The translations under genes were made by a program, and so were the position numbers. Source: Mycobacterium sp. AZCC_0083 (GTDB lineage: Bacteria > Actinomycetota > Actinomycetes > Mycobacteriales > Mycobacteriaceae). From it: a stretch of 64,000 nucleotides of DNA. The notes under the pieces are model-generated. The model was not told the origin of the DNA. It saw only the letters and a list, made by a program, of their open reading frames with translations, and searched no databases. The stretch's first letter is position 1. The number at the start of each line of letters is the position of its first letter. This document shows positions 17,221 to 26,131 of the stretch, in pieces. The DNA is taken from NCBI RefSeq assembly GCF_014202335.1, contig NZ_JACHGP010000028.1:1-64000 (forward strand), read 5' to 3'.

Positions 17221-17697
17221 TCACCGTTCGGTGTCAACTCGGATCGACGGTTGCCCCGGCATGTGCCGCGCGGCGGTCGCATCCATGATGTCGCGCAGGG
17301 CAGGTATCTGGTTGAGCAAGCCCTCGAGGTCATCGCCCGCAACACGCAGGACCTCGGCCCTACCGGTCGTCGTCACGGTCGCATTCCGCAGTTTCCCGTG
17401 GCGAAGCGCGGATTCGCCGATCACCTCACCCGGTCCCACCACGGCAACGCGGTCGTGTCCGACGTACACCCCGGCCTCCCCGCTGAGCAGGATGTAAAGG
17501 GCGTCCGACGGCGTCTGTTCCTGAATCAGGGGCCATGGCCCGGACGTCGAGGCGCGACGTGCGGCTCGGACGATCCGCTGCAGGTCATCGTCCGAGAGCG
17601 TCGCCTCCGTGACGAATTCCCGGAGCCGACGGGCGCTTTCTTGATACTCCGCTTCCTGTGCGGCGGCGGCTTCCTTCAGACGCTCACGCTCGTTCAT
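17221..17697 (-). CDS. Cyclic-nucleotide-binding domain protein
   Basis: A 158-residue protein. A charged, probably helical N-terminus (residues 1-45) precedes a single cyclic-nucleotide-binding beta-roll with LYILLSGEAGVYVGHDRVAVVGPGEVIGESALRHG and NATVTTTGRAEVLRVAGDDL. The phosphate-binding cassette GExxGExALRHGKLRNATV lacks the exact RxA motif of high-affinity cAMP sites, so affinity is uncertain. No DNA-binding or catalytic domain follows. It is the only gene between the MHS transporter and the L,D-transpeptidase, and a class III cyclase lies 1.3 kb away, so a cAMP role is plausible. Confidence 0.8.
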   Translation of the reverse strand: MNERERLKEAAAAQEAEYQESARRLREFVTEATLSDDDLQRIVRAARRASTSGPWPLIQEQTPSDALYILLSGEAGVYVGHDRVAVVGPGEVIGESALRHGKLRNATVTTTGRAEVLRVAGDDLEGLLNQIPALRDIMDATAARHMPGQPSIRVDTER

Positions 17698-17850
17698 AGT
17701 GGGCTTCCCATCCGCAATGTGACCCTGACATCGCGGAGCCTAGCGAACGACCGTTGTCGGCAAATCCGAATGAGCAGACATCTCCAGTTCAAAATATCCT
17801 GGTCAGCGGTCGTGGACGTTGACTTTGACCGCGACCAAGGAACCCATTCG

Positions 17851-18774
17851 TCAATCGATTTGCCAGTCCTGGCCACCGTCGTTTTGCGTGTAGCTGCCCA
17901 CGGAGTTCGTTACCACGATGGGATCGCCGATCCCGAAGTTGTCGTAGAACCACTGCGCGTCTGCGGGGCTGATGTTGATGCAGCCGTGGCTCACATTGCG
18001 GTTCCCCTGGTCGGCCACCGACCAGGGTGCGCTGTGCACGAAGTTGCCGCTGTTGTCGATCTGCACGGCCAGCTTGACGTGGAGGCGGTAGCCCTCTGGC
18101 GAATCATTCGAAACTCCGTATGTCTCGGAGTCCATCACGACGTCGGAAAACTTGTCCTGAACGTAGTAGGTGCCGTCGGGGGTGTCGTGGCCTGGCTTGC
18201 CCATTGACATCGGAAATGTCTGCTCAACGTTGCCATTACGTGTGATCGTCATCTGGTGGGTGTTGTTGTCGGCCGTGGCGACTAGCGCGTCTCCCGTGGT
18301 GAAGCTGGACGTGGCGCCCGCCGCGTCGATGTTCACCGTGGTGTGTTCTGGCCAGAATGCAAAGGGCCGCCACCGCACCTGGCTGTCATTCATCCAATAG
18401 AACTTTCCGGCCACCGGCGGATCCGACGAGATGTGTATCGCGTCCTCGGCCACCGGCCGGTCTGTGATTGGCGCGGTGAAGGTGATGACGATCGGCTTGG
18501 CGACGCCGACGGTCGATCCGTTCGAAGGATTTACCGACGCCAGACTGAAAGGGGCTGTGCCGGAAGGCGTCTCATCTACTGCTCCCGCGGTCTGCTCCAA
18601 CGGCGCCGAGGTCCCCGATGGGTCAACCACTTCCGCGGGCGGCGGATCGCTCGGTGAGTCAACACTTCCTTCGGGGTCGGCCAGCGCGTGCGGCGCCATC
18701 ACCAAACCCACCACAACCGTAAGGGCCCCGATCGCAGCAGTTGCTCGGATACCTGTCGGACTTCGCATGTGCAT
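17851..18774 (-). CDS. L,D-transpeptidase with Ig-like domain
   Basis: A secreted peptidoglycan cross-linking enzyme of about 307 residues. The ATG at 18774 (or 18768) gives a clean signal peptide, with an Ala-rich core ending at HALAD. An Ig-like (Big_10-type) domain spans about residues 75-165; the YkuD catalytic domain follows, with the His in HSAPWS and the nucleophile Cys in NVSHGCINIS. It forms 3-3 (mDap-mDap) cross-links, common in mycobacterial walls and insensitive to most penicillins. It belongs to the LdtMt family; I cannot assign the paralogue number. Confidence 0.93.
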   Translation of the reverse strand: MHMRSPTGIRATAAIGALTVVVGLVMAPHALADPEGSVDSPSDPPPAEVVDPSGTSAPLEQTAGAVDETPSGTAPFSLASVNPSNGSTVGVAKPIVITFTAPITDRPVAEDAIHISSDPPVAGKFYWMNDSQVRWRPFAFWPEHTTVNIDAAGATSSFTTGDALVATADNNTHQMTITRNGNVEQTFPMSMGKPGHDTPDGTYYVQDKFSDVVMDSETYGVSNDSPEGYRLHVKLAVQIDNSGNFVHSAPWSVADQGNRNVSHGCINISPADAQWFYDNFGIGDPIVVTNSVGSYTQNDGGQDWQID

Positions 18775-19013
18775 TTCTCGCAAGGTAGATCGGCAACTGC
18801 TGCCGGCGCGGCTTGCAGTGAGGCCAGATGGCCAATGACCACCGTTCCACATTCTGTCGGTGCTTACTCATATGCGGCACAACGAAATAAGCACGAATTG
18901 AACGCAGATTCGTATCTCCTGGATCTGACTAGGGTGCGGTATTCGTGCAACCAATGGCCGCGGCTGCGGTCCGTTTCCGCGGATCGCAGGTGGCGGGCGC
19001 TTAGTGTCGCGGC

Positions 19014-20546
19014 ATGGACCGCATTTGGCAGTGGGCGTGGGATCGGTATGGGGCGAGATACTCGTGGGTGGGCTGCGCGGTCTCGTTCCCCATGACGCTG
19101 GCTATCTATCTCATCCCGTCGTGTGTCGTTGTCGCTTCCGAGAAGTCCGATCGTTACGTCGAGGCGGCCTCCGTCACCGTCATCACCGTGCTCATGGTGG
19201 TGTACGTGGTCGCTCTTCCCGGCCTGGGCCAGATCCGCCTTGTTGAGCGGTGGGCAGCCGGCCACGAGGTCGATCGAGCGAAAGCGCTGGACGCCACCTA
19301 CACCTACGCTCGGAGGGCAGTTGCCCGAGCGGTGGGGGTCACCGCTGTTTCGGTCGCCATGCTTCTGGTGGTTGTCGGTGTGATCGCCGGTGCGAGCGGA
19401 TCGCGGCTAATCCAGTACGGAATCTTGGGCGCAGTTTTCGGAACTGCCGTCCAGCTGATCGCTGTGCACAGCTTCGCGGAAGTGGGGCTGCGGCCAGCCA
19501 GGGTCGCCATTGCCGGTGATACAGGGATCGGTGAGTCCCTGCCCCGCTCTCGCCCCACATTCGCCGCGTGGTCGAACGTGTTATTGCTCGCGACCGCGTT
19601 CGCGTTCGCCATCACGGGTGCGATGCTGGCGGCCGTGTTCTATGGGGCCACTTCGGTCCCCGTGCTCGCCGTGGTGATTGGGTGTGCATTGACGCTTTTT
19701 ATCGCGGTGCCGATCACCGTCGGCTCCGCGTTCTCACCGTCCCTGCGACCGATCCGCGATCTCGCCGAAGGAACTGAACGTGTCGCAGCGGGCAACTACA
19801 GCCAACGCCTGCCGGTGGTTCAGGACGATGACCTCGGCGCGCTGGCGGCGTCGTTCAACCGGATGCAGGCCGGTTTGGCTGAGCGGCAACGACTTCAGGT
19901 GGCGTTCGGCACCTATGTCGATCCGGCCCTGGCGGCGCGGTTGCTCGAGCAGGGTGACGACATCTTCACCGGGGAGCGTCGCGAGGTGACGGTGATGTTC
20001 GTCGACGTTCGCGATTTCACTCCGTTCGCGGAGGTCAACTCCGCCGAGGACACGGTCGCCCGGCTCAACGCCTTGTTCGAGATCGTGGTGCCTGCCGTCG
20101 TGGACGCCGGTGGGCATGTCAACAAGTTCCTCGGCGACGGTGCGCTGGCCGTGTTCGGCGCACCCAACGATCTCGCGGATCATGCCGACGCGGCGGTGAG
20201 CGCCGCTGTTCTGATTCACCGCCTTGTCGCCGAGCGATTCGGCGGCGAGCTTCGGATCGGCATCGGCATCAACACCGGGCTGGTGATCGCCGGGACCATC
20301 GGTGGTGCAGGCAAGCTCGAGTTCACCTTGATCGGTGACACCGTCAACGTCGCCGCCCGCGTCGAGCAGCTCACCAAGACCACCGGCGACGCGATCCTTC
20401 TCACCCACCACTGCGTCGACGCCCTGGCCTCTCGACCGACCGGACTCACCGACCGCGGATCCCATGCCCTGAAGGGAAAGTCAGCCGAGGTACAGGTCTT
20501 CGGCCTCAATCCAGGCACGGTCGTCGACCTGATCTCGCGCGGCTGA
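19014..20546 (+). CDS. Class III adenylate cyclase, six-helix membrane domain - HAMP - cyclase
   Basis: A 510-residue membrane cyclase. Six hydrophobic helices fill about residues 18-245, a HAMP linker follows (RPIRDLAEGTERVAAGNYSQRL...DDLGALAASFNRM), then the catalytic domain. Metal-binding Asp residues are in MFVDVRDFT and FLGDGALAVFG; the Lys in VNKFLGDG fits adenine specificity, and transition-state Asn/Arg are in GDTVNVAARVEQ. Architecture and length match the mycobacterial Rv1318c/Rv1319c/Rv1320c/Rv3645 group. No strong ribosome site precedes the ATG. It should make cAMP in response to a membrane or HAMP-relayed signal. Confidence 0.93.
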   Translation: MDRIWQWAWDRYGARYSWVGCAVSFPMTLAIYLIPSCVVVASEKSDRYVEAASVTVITVLMVVYVVALPGLGQIRLVERWAAGHEVDRAKALDATYTYARRAVARAVGVTAVSVAMLLVVVGVIAGASGSRLIQYGILGAVFGTAVQLIAVHSFAEVGLRPARVAIAGDTGIGESLPRSRPTFAAWSNVLLLATAFAFAITGAMLAAVFYGATSVPVLAVVIGCALTLFIAVPITVGSAFSPSLRPIRDLAEGTERVAAGNYSQRLPVVQDDDLGALAASFNRMQAGLAERQRLQVAFGTYVDPALAARLLEQGDDIFTGERREVTVMFVDVRDFTPFAEVNSAEDTVARLNALFEIVVPAVVDAGGHVNKFLGDGALAVFGAPNDLADHADAAVSAAVLIHRLVAERFGGELRIGIGINTGLVIAGTIGGAGKLEFTLIGDTVNVAARVEQLTKTTGDAILLTHHCVDALASRPTGLTDRGSHALKGKSAEVQVFGLNPGTVVDLISRG

Positions 20547-20686
20547 GCGCAGCCGCCCGTCGATCCAACCACCGTCATCGCCCGTTCATCATCGGCGTTC
20601 GCTCCTGCGCGTGCGCATGCGGCCTCCTCGAACCGGTAGCACTACTCCCATCTTGGGCCGGCCAAGGCTCGCTACTGCATCACCGA

Positions 20687-21229
20687 TTAGTCCGCGTGTT
20701 TGATCAGTAACGAGAAGAACTGGTATGACGGATCATTCGCATCAGGGGCGCCTGTTGGGGTGTCTCTGGTGATCGGATGGCTCAGGTCAACCGAGGACGG
20801 GTCGTTCACGTGGGCCCAGTCGGTGACGATCATCCGCTGGCTGAACTTCCACGTGCCATCCCGCTTCTCGTACTTGTCGAGGTAGCGTCCGCCGACCACC
20901 ACGTCGACGTCCCGATCGCGCGCGCTGAACGTGTGCGTGGCAATGGTGTAGATCTCGCCTTCGGCGGTGCTTCCTTCGATGGCGAAGTTCACCGTGGTGA
21001 CATTGTGTTGCATCGACCGGATGTAGGGCCGGGCGGCGGTGATCGCATCGAGGAGCTCGTCGGCAGACCCCATTGCGACGGCGCCATGGTCGTCGGTGGC
21101 GTCGGGGTGGTAGAGGTCCCGCAGGCGCGCGATGTCGCCACGGTCGACGGCGCGACAGTAGCCGTACACGAGCTTGCGCAACTGAAACTCGTCGAGCATT
21201 TCCTGCAGAAGGGCTTCTGAGTGTGCCAT
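20687..21229 (-). CDS. SnoaL-like (NTF2-fold) protein
   Basis: A 180-residue protein of the nuclear-transport-factor-2 fold. LRKLVYGYCRAVDRGDIARLRDLYHPDATDDHG is the typical first helix and turn of SnoaL_4-type domains, followed by the curved sheet (VNFAIEGSTAEGEIYTIATHTF) and GRYLDKYEKRDGTWKFSQRMIV. Members are dehydratases, isomerases or aromatic dioxygenase small-subunit relatives; the function here is not assignable. It is divergent from the zinc-ribbon SDR gene with 77 bp between, so the two may share a control region. Confidence 0.8.
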   Translation of the reverse strand: MAHSEALLQEMLDEFQLRKLVYGYCRAVDRGDIARLRDLYHPDATDDHGAVAMGSADELLDAITAARPYIRSMQHNVTTVNFAIEGSTAEGEIYTIATHTFSARDRDVDVVVGGRYLDKYEKRDGTWKFSQRMIVTDWAHVNDPSSVDLSHPITRDTPTGAPDANDPSYQFFSLLIKHAD

Positions 21230-21306
21230 CGCGTATCGGTCGTTCCTTGCCTCGGTGTTCGGAGCCGGCGCTCATCAGTGTCTAGCAGCCGCCGTACCCT
21301 TCCAAC

Positions 21307-22725
21307 GTGACCTCGATCGACGAGAACAAGCTCAGCACCTGCCTGCAGGTGCTGTCCGAGATCGAATCGCTGCCTCCCGAGCACCCGGATGCCGTGGCGG
21401 TCCGCCGGGCCACGGCCCGCCTGTGGAAGTCGGTGAAGGTGGCCCGCCGCCACGCCAAGCGCGACGCGGTGGCCGCCTCTGACCACGCGGTCACCTCGGC
21501 CACCGCCACCGGTGCGCCCGGCCGCATCGACGACGAGACGCAGGGGCTGCCCCTCGTCTCCACCGCGGTTGGGGCGATTGCGGGAACGTTGCTCCGGTCG
21601 CGGGCCTGCTACATGTGCAAGAACCGATACACGGTGGTCGACGCGTTCTACCACCAGCTCTGCCCCGAGTGCGCCGCGCTCAACCGGGCCAAGCGCGACG
21701 CCCGCACCGACCTCACCGGTCGCACCGCACTGCTCACCGGCGGCCGCGCCAAGATCGGCATGTACATCGCATTGCGGCTGCTCCGCGACGGCGCGCACAC
21801 CACCATCACCACCCGCTTTCCGAACGACGCCGTGCGCCGCTTCGCCGCGATGCCCGACGCTGCCGACTGGCTGCACCGGCTTCGCGTCGTTGGCATCGAC
21901 CTACGCGACCCGGCCCAGGTCGTCGCGCTCGCCGACACGGTGGCCGAACAGGGCCCGCTCGACATCCTGATCAACAACGCGGCACAGACGGTGCGCCGCC
22001 CGCCCGGCTCCTACGCGGCGCTCGTCGAGGCCGAGCGGACCCGGCCGCCCGAGCTCGTCGACGTGATCACATTCGACCACGTCAGTGACGCCCATCCGGC
22101 CGCCCTCGCGGGAAGTCTCACCGAGCACCCCATGCCGCACGCGGTAACCGAACTCGCGCTCGTCGCCCGCAGCGCGACCCCGGACCGGATCGCCGCAGGC
22201 ACCGCCATCGACGCGGGTGGACTGCTGCCCGACACCGCATCGGTGAACAGCTGGACCCAGCACGTGCACGAGGTCGACGCCATGGAGCTGCTCGAGGTGC
22301 AACTGTGCAACCAAACCGCACCGTTCATCCTGGTGAGCCGCCTGCGAAAGGCGATGGCCGCGTCGACCGCCCGGCGCAAGTACGTCGTGAACGTGTCGGC
22401 GATGGAGGGCCAGTTCAGCCGCGCGTACAAAGGCCCCGGCCACCCGCACACCAATATGGCGAAGGCCGCGCTGAACATGCTCACCCGCACCAGCGCGGGG
22501 GAGATGCTGGAGCGCGACGGCATCCTCATGTCGGCCGTCGACACCGGGTGGATCACCGACGAGCGCCCGCACCCGACCAAGCTGCGCCTCGCCGAGGAGG
22601 GTTTCCACGCCCCGCTCGACCTCGTCGACGGCGCCGCCCGCGTGTACGACCCGATCGTCCGCGGGGAGTCCGGCGAGGACTTGTCCGGCTGCTTCCTGAA
22701 GGACTACGCGCCGAGCAACTGGTAG
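21307..22725 (+). CDS. SDR-fold protein with N-terminal zinc ribbon and no catalytic tyrosine
   Basis: A 472-residue protein. Residues 1-90 are helical and charged; CYMCKNRY...CPEC (about 103-125) forms a four-Cys zinc-ribbon-like site; then comes a Rossmann domain, TGRTALLTGGRAKIGMYIALRLLRDG, with NNAAQT and VVNVSAMEGQF. Where SDRs have YxxxK this one has HTNMAKAAL: the Lys is kept but Thr replaces Tyr. An insertion of about 90 residues separates NNAAQT from the active-site half. It may be a cofactor-binding regulator or use another acid. It ends three bases before the convergent DUF1906 gene. Confidence 0.8.
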   Translation: MTSIDENKLSTCLQVLSEIESLPPEHPDAVAVRRATARLWKSVKVARRHAKRDAVAASDHAVTSATATGAPGRIDDETQGLPLVSTAVGAIAGTLLRSRACYMCKNRYTVVDAFYHQLCPECAALNRAKRDARTDLTGRTALLTGGRAKIGMYIALRLLRDGAHTTITTRFPNDAVRRFAAMPDAADWLHRLRVVGIDLRDPAQVVALADTVAEQGPLDILINNAAQTVRRPPGSYAALVEAERTRPPELVDVITFDHVSDAHPAALAGSLTEHPMPHAVTELALVARSATPDRIAAGTAIDAGGLLPDTASVNSWTQHVHEVDAMELLEVQLCNQTAPFILVSRLRKAMAASTARRKYVVNVSAMEGQFSRAYKGPGHPHTNMAKAALNMLTRTSAGEMLERDGILMSAVDTGWITDERPHPTKLRLAEEGFHAPLDLVDGAARVYDPIVRGESGEDLSGCFLKDYAPSNW

Positions 22726-22728
22726 TCG

Positions 22729-23502
22729 CTACCTGTCGAGGTCCCACTGCCCGAAATCGGCGGCAAGCACCTCGTCCACGTCGACGTGGGTCCCGCCGAG
22801 GAGGACACCCGGGTCGGAAGCGGTGACGATCACGTACTGATAGAGCACGGCCGCGGGCTCGCGCGCACCGGCAGACCACGCTCTCGTCTGCCATGCCCAG
22901 CGGTATCCCGCAGTGGTCGAGCGCCCGATGACACCGTCCCGGATCGCCCATCCACACACGTTGGCTGACCCGTAGACACCGCTGCGGGCCACGCCAAGTA
23001 CCGAGTTGATTCCTCGAAACCACCCGACTGCCAAGCTATTCCAGGTGCCGAGGTCGATGCCCTCGTCGACGCTGAAGAAGATCGGCGCAGAATCCGGGCC
23101 CCCGGCCGCGCCGTGCAACCGCAGAGCCGTCTGCGCGTCGGCCACACCGCCGTCGTAGCCGCGGGTGAAGTCCGACGGCGAGGCTGGCCAACTGGGTTTG
23201 CCGTACTGGTAGCAGCTGACGACGTGAAGGCCTTGCGCGCGTAGGCCATCCGCGTACTCGCGGGTGACGGGCTTGAAGTCGAAGTCCGCTCCAGGCCGTA
23301 ACTCGGAGACGTAGACGAGTGCGCCGTCGTAGCCCGCCGCCTTGATTTGATCTGGCGGGACCAAGCGCTCGGCGAAGTCGAGCAGCTGCATGGTGGCGGC
23401 TGACGCCTTCTGCGCGCCGAGCGTCGCCGCGGCCGTCCCGAGACCGAGGAGGGCGGGCGTGGCTGCAACGAATTTGATGGCGTCGCGGCGTGAAACGGGC
23501 AC
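22729..23502 (-). CDS. Tat-exported DUF1906 (glycoside-hydrolase-like) protein, Rv2525c-like
   Basis: About 257 residues from the GTG at 23502, four bases after the stop of the preceding SDR. It opens with a twin-arginine signal, SRRDAIKFVAATPALLGLG. The mature part is a TIM-barrel DUF1906 domain: LLDFAERLVPPDQIKAAGYDGALVYVSE, VVSCYQYGKP, IFFSVDEG and VDVDEVLA. The best-known relative is M. tuberculosis Rv2525c, a Tat substrate linked to cell-wall integrity and beta-lactam susceptibility. The fold suggests carbohydrate binding or hydrolysis in the wall, unproven. It is the last gene of a four-gene operon. Confidence 0.88.
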   Translation of the reverse strand: MPVSRRDAIKFVAATPALLGLGTAAATLGAQKASAATMQLLDFAERLVPPDQIKAAGYDGALVYVSELRPGADFDFKPVTREYADGLRAQGLHVVSCYQYGKPSWPASPSDFTRGYDGGVADAQTALRLHGAAGGPDSAPIFFSVDEGIDLGTWNSLAVGWFRGINSVLGVARSGVYGSANVCGWAIRDGVIGRSTTAGYRWAWQTRAWSAGAREPAAVLYQYVIVTASDPGVLLGGTHVDVDEVLAADFGQWDLDR

Positions 23503-23506
23503 GGGG

Positions 23507-24316
23507 TTAGGCCGAACTCCCGGTGGCGGTCGTCGCGATGCCGCCGTCGACGGGGATGATCGTCCCTGTGAGATAGGAGCCCGCGCGGCTGGCGAGGAAC
23601 ACGGCGATACCGGCCATGTCGTCGTCGCGTCCGATCCGACCGAGCGGGGATGTTGCGGCGACCACGTCACCAAAGGCATCGAGCGTCGCTGCCATCATCT
23701 TCGAGCGGAACGGCCCCGGCGCAACGGCATTCACGGTGATGTGCTGCCGCCCCAGCTCGCGCGCGAGCACTCGGGTCAGCTGGTGCAGCGCCGCCTTGCT
23801 GGCGGAGTAGGAGTACGTCGACAGCGTAGGGACGTGGATCCCGTCGATGCTGCCCACGTTGATGATCCGCGCCGGGTCGTCGGCCGTGCCCACCTGCCGG
23901 AGCGCGGGCACCAGCGCCTGAACGAGCCAGAAGGGCGACTTGAGGTTGAGGTCGAGCACCTTGTCCCACGCCGAGTCCGGGAAGGTCTCCAGCGGTTCAC
24001 CCCAGGTGGCGCCCGCGTTGTTGACGAGGATGTGGAGTCCGTCGGAGTCGGAGGTGACGAGGTCGGCGAGGCGCAGGCACTCGTCGTGCCGGGACAGGTC
24101 CGCGGCGATCGCTCGCACCTCACCGAACTCCGACAATTGCTCCTGGGCTTGGGCGCACGCGTCGGCCTTGCGCGAGCTGATGACGACGCGCGCACCTGCC
24201 TGCAGCAGACCGCGGGCCATCATCATGCCGATGCCCCTTGTGCCGCCGGTGACGAGCGCGGACTTGCCGGTCAGGTCGAAGAGTTGTGCGTGCGTGGCGA
24301 TTTGGCCGTCTGTCAT
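23507..24316 (-). CDS. SDR family oxidoreductase
   Basis: A 269-residue classical SDR from the ATG at 24316, preceded by AAGAAGG. It has TGGTRGIGMMMARGLL, NNAGATWGEP, and YSYSASKAALHQL (YxxxK within YSASK), ending TGTIIPVDGGIATT. The start overlaps the stop of the upstream 117-residue gene (ATGA), so translation is coupled. Its position between a DUF2855 protein and a Tat-exported DUF1906 protein gives no clear substrate. A 3-ketoacyl or sugar-alcohol substrate would fit the family. Confidence 0.87.
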   Translation of the reverse strand: MTDGQIATHAQLFDLTGKSALVTGGTRGIGMMMARGLLQAGARVVISSRKADACAQAQEQLSEFGEVRAIAADLSRHDECLRLADLVTSDSDGLHILVNNAGATWGEPLETFPDSAWDKVLDLNLKSPFWLVQALVPALRQVGTADDPARIINVGSIDGIHVPTLSTYSYSASKAALHQLTRVLARELGRQHITVNAVAPGPFRSKMMAATLDAFGDVVAATSPLGRIGRDDDMAGIAVFLASRAGSYLTGTIIPVDGGIATTATGSSA

Positions 24317-24666
24317 TGAGTTGCCTTCTTGTCGAGGTACTGCAGCAGATCGTGGGCGGCCAGTTCGACGTCCTTGTGTCGCCACTCGGAGGCGCGGTAC
24401 ACGCAGGCGATCAGCCCGATGCGGTGGATGCGTCGAAAGTCTCCGTAGACGAAGGCGTACCGCGCCTTCGTATCGTCGTTTGCGCCCTCGGTCAGCCCGA
24501 GATGCCATTCGCCGTATTCGTCCCACGAGTGCGTTTCGAGGTAGGCGTTTTCCGCATCGGCCCGCGGTTGTACTTCACCCCAGTCACTGTCGAGGACGTA
24601 CTGCCGGGCATCGATGAGCTTGCGCGCCTTGGTCACAGCGGAGTCGTTCAGCGAGTACTTGGCCAT
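24313..24666 (-). CDS. Conserved hypothetical protein
   Basis: A soluble, mostly helical protein of 117 residues without signal peptide or membrane segment. Its composition is rich in Tyr, Trp and acidic residues (LETHSWDEYGEWHLGLTEG, RYAFVYGDFRRIHRIGLIACVYRASEW). The ATG at 24666 lies 12 bp after the DUF2855 stop and its own stop overlaps the SDR start, so it is clearly part of the operon. I do not recognise the family. The regular spacing of aromatic residues suggests a compact alpha/beta domain that may bind a partner in the operon. Confidence 0.7.
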   Translation of the reverse strand: MAKYSLNDSAVTKARKLIDARQYVLDSDWGEVQPRADAENAYLETHSWDEYGEWHLGLTEGANDDTKARYAFVYGDFRRIHRIGLIACVYRASEWRHKDVELAAHDLLQYLDKKATQ

Positions 24667-24678
24667 GAGGGCCCCGTT

Positions 24679-25746
24679 CTAGAGATCTACGATGGTGCCA
24701 GCCGTCGGGTCGAGCTTCCCGTCGAGGAGTTCGAGATAGACCTGCTGGATGTCGTCCTCAGTCGAGATGCGTTCGACGCGTAGCCAATCCGTCGCCCACC
24801 GCGCAAACGGGAACCATGCCTCGGCGACGCTCTCGTCCAGCTTCGCGGTGCCCCAGTCGGCGCCGCGTTTCTTGATCCGGTCCGGGGCGAAGAAGAAGAC
24901 GGGCTTCGGCCTTGCGAGTTCGCCTGCCCCCTGGGTCATCTGGGTCCAGTGGGTGACGCCGACGGCGGCGCTGTGGGCGAGGCGATCGCCGTAGCGCGCA
25001 TGGACGTCGGTGCGCACGGCGCCGTCACCCGAGATGTCGACGTAGACCGCCCGTTCGCCTGGCAGCTGCGAAACCGCGTCATACAGATGGACCGAGTCGT
25101 AGACGTTCAGTCCCTCGACGAACTCACGGTTGCCTGCGGAGGTCAGTCCCACGACGTCGATGCCCTCGCGCTTGGCGAGCAGATGGGCCGCGATGATCGC
25201 CGTCTTCGACGACGCGCTGGAGATCACGATGGTGTCCGCGCCGAAGAAGTCCTCGTCGGCGAGGAAGTCATCGATGAGGAACGAGGTGAAGAACAGCGGG
25301 AAGAACAGGATGTGCTCGGCTTCGAGGTCGGCCGAGTACACCGGGTCGGTGTCGACGTCGCGGTAGCCCTGATAGGCCGATGGCAACTGGGCTCGGTGCG
25401 CGGCGGCGTCGACGAAGCCCTTCTCGTCGATGCGATCGGGGGTGACCAACAGGTGGCTGGCACAGGGGAAGTAGCCGTAGACGCGTGTGCCCTGCTTCAG
25501 TCCGGGATGCAGTGACTCTTCGACGTGGGCGTAGCCCCAGACGTTCAACTTCCCCCAGTCCGGGTCGGACGCCGGGAAGAAGTCCCAGTACTGCATCGCA
25601 TCACCGAACACCGCGTAGGTGATGTTGTTCGACGTGAGCCCGAACGATTCGATCCGGAGCAGCGCCTGCCCGTCTTCCGGCGACGGCGGATCGGCGAGAA
25701 CGAAGCGGCTGTCGTGTAGGTCCTTGCGGTTCAACTCGAAGTCCAC
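24679..25746 (-). CDS. DUF2855 family protein (MDR-like, alcohol-dehydrogenase-related)
   Basis: A 355-residue protein from the GTG at 25746; the longer upstream reading is low-complexity and unlike the family. It opens VDFELNRKDLHDSRFVLAD and has a GroES-like part (GEAL-type PSPEDGQALLRIESFGLTSNNITYAVFG) and a Rossmann-like part (IVISSASSKTAIIAAHLLAKREGIDVVGLTS), as in medium-chain dehydrogenases without structural zinc. DUF2855 proteins are uncharacterised. It is the first gene of the four-gene operon that runs to the DUF1906 gene. Confidence 0.8.
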   Translation of the reverse strand: MDFELNRKDLHDSRFVLADPPSPEDGQALLRIESFGLTSNNITYAVFGDAMQYWDFFPASDPDWGKLNVWGYAHVEESLHPGLKQGTRVYGYFPCASHLLVTPDRIDEKGFVDAAAHRAQLPSAYQGYRDVDTDPVYSADLEAEHILFFPLFFTSFLIDDFLADEDFFGADTIVISSASSKTAIIAAHLLAKREGIDVVGLTSAGNREFVEGLNVYDSVHLYDAVSQLPGERAVYVDISGDGAVRTDVHARYGDRLAHSAAVGVTHWTQMTQGAGELARPKPVFFFAPDRIKKRGADWGTAKLDESVAEAWFPFARWATDWLRVERISTEDDIQQVYLELLDGKLDPTAGTIVDL

Positions 25747-25848
25747 GCGTCCCAGCCTATGCGCGCTGCGCAAACCTCCGCTGAAGCACCGCCCTCGTGT
25801 ATATGGTGACCCGATATTCGCGGGGGACCGGGCTAGCAAAGGGTGACG

Positions 25849-26130
25849 ATGACCATGAAGACGAAGACAGCGGCACTGTTCGCAGCCCTGGGGATGGCGG
25901 TGGCTCCGATCGCCTTGGCGCCGGTTTCCCACGCCGAGGTCTGTGGCGCCGTCGGCGGTCGCCACGTCGAAGTGGGCGGATGCTCGCACGTCGTCGGCGA
26001 CGTGGCCGCGGGAGTCGCACTGGCGAACGACGACGACTGGGCCGTACAGGAAGCCGCAGGCCAGCCACCGTGCTATACCCCTTCCGGCGTGCCGTACTAC
26101 ACGCCGGGCGGGGACCCCTGCGTTCCCTGA
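25849..26130 (+). CDS. Small secreted protein, cysteine-containing
   Basis: About 93 residues from the ATG at 25849, six bases after AAAGG. An N-terminal signal peptide (MKTKTAALFAALGMAVAPIALAPVSHA) ends at an AxA site near residue 30. The mature part of about 63 residues has four Cys (EVCGAVGG, GGCSHV, PPCYTP, DPCVP), which could form two disulfides, and a Pro/Gly/Tyr-rich tail. Small secreted proteins of this kind are common in mycobacteria and mostly unknown in function. An ATG two codons on (25855) is an equal start candidate. Confidence 0.72.
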   Translation: MTMKTKTAALFAALGMAVAPIALAPVSHAEVCGAVGGRHVEVGGCSHVVGDVAAGVALANDDDWAVQEAAGQPPCYTPSGVPYYTPGGDPCVP

Positions 26131-26131
26131 C

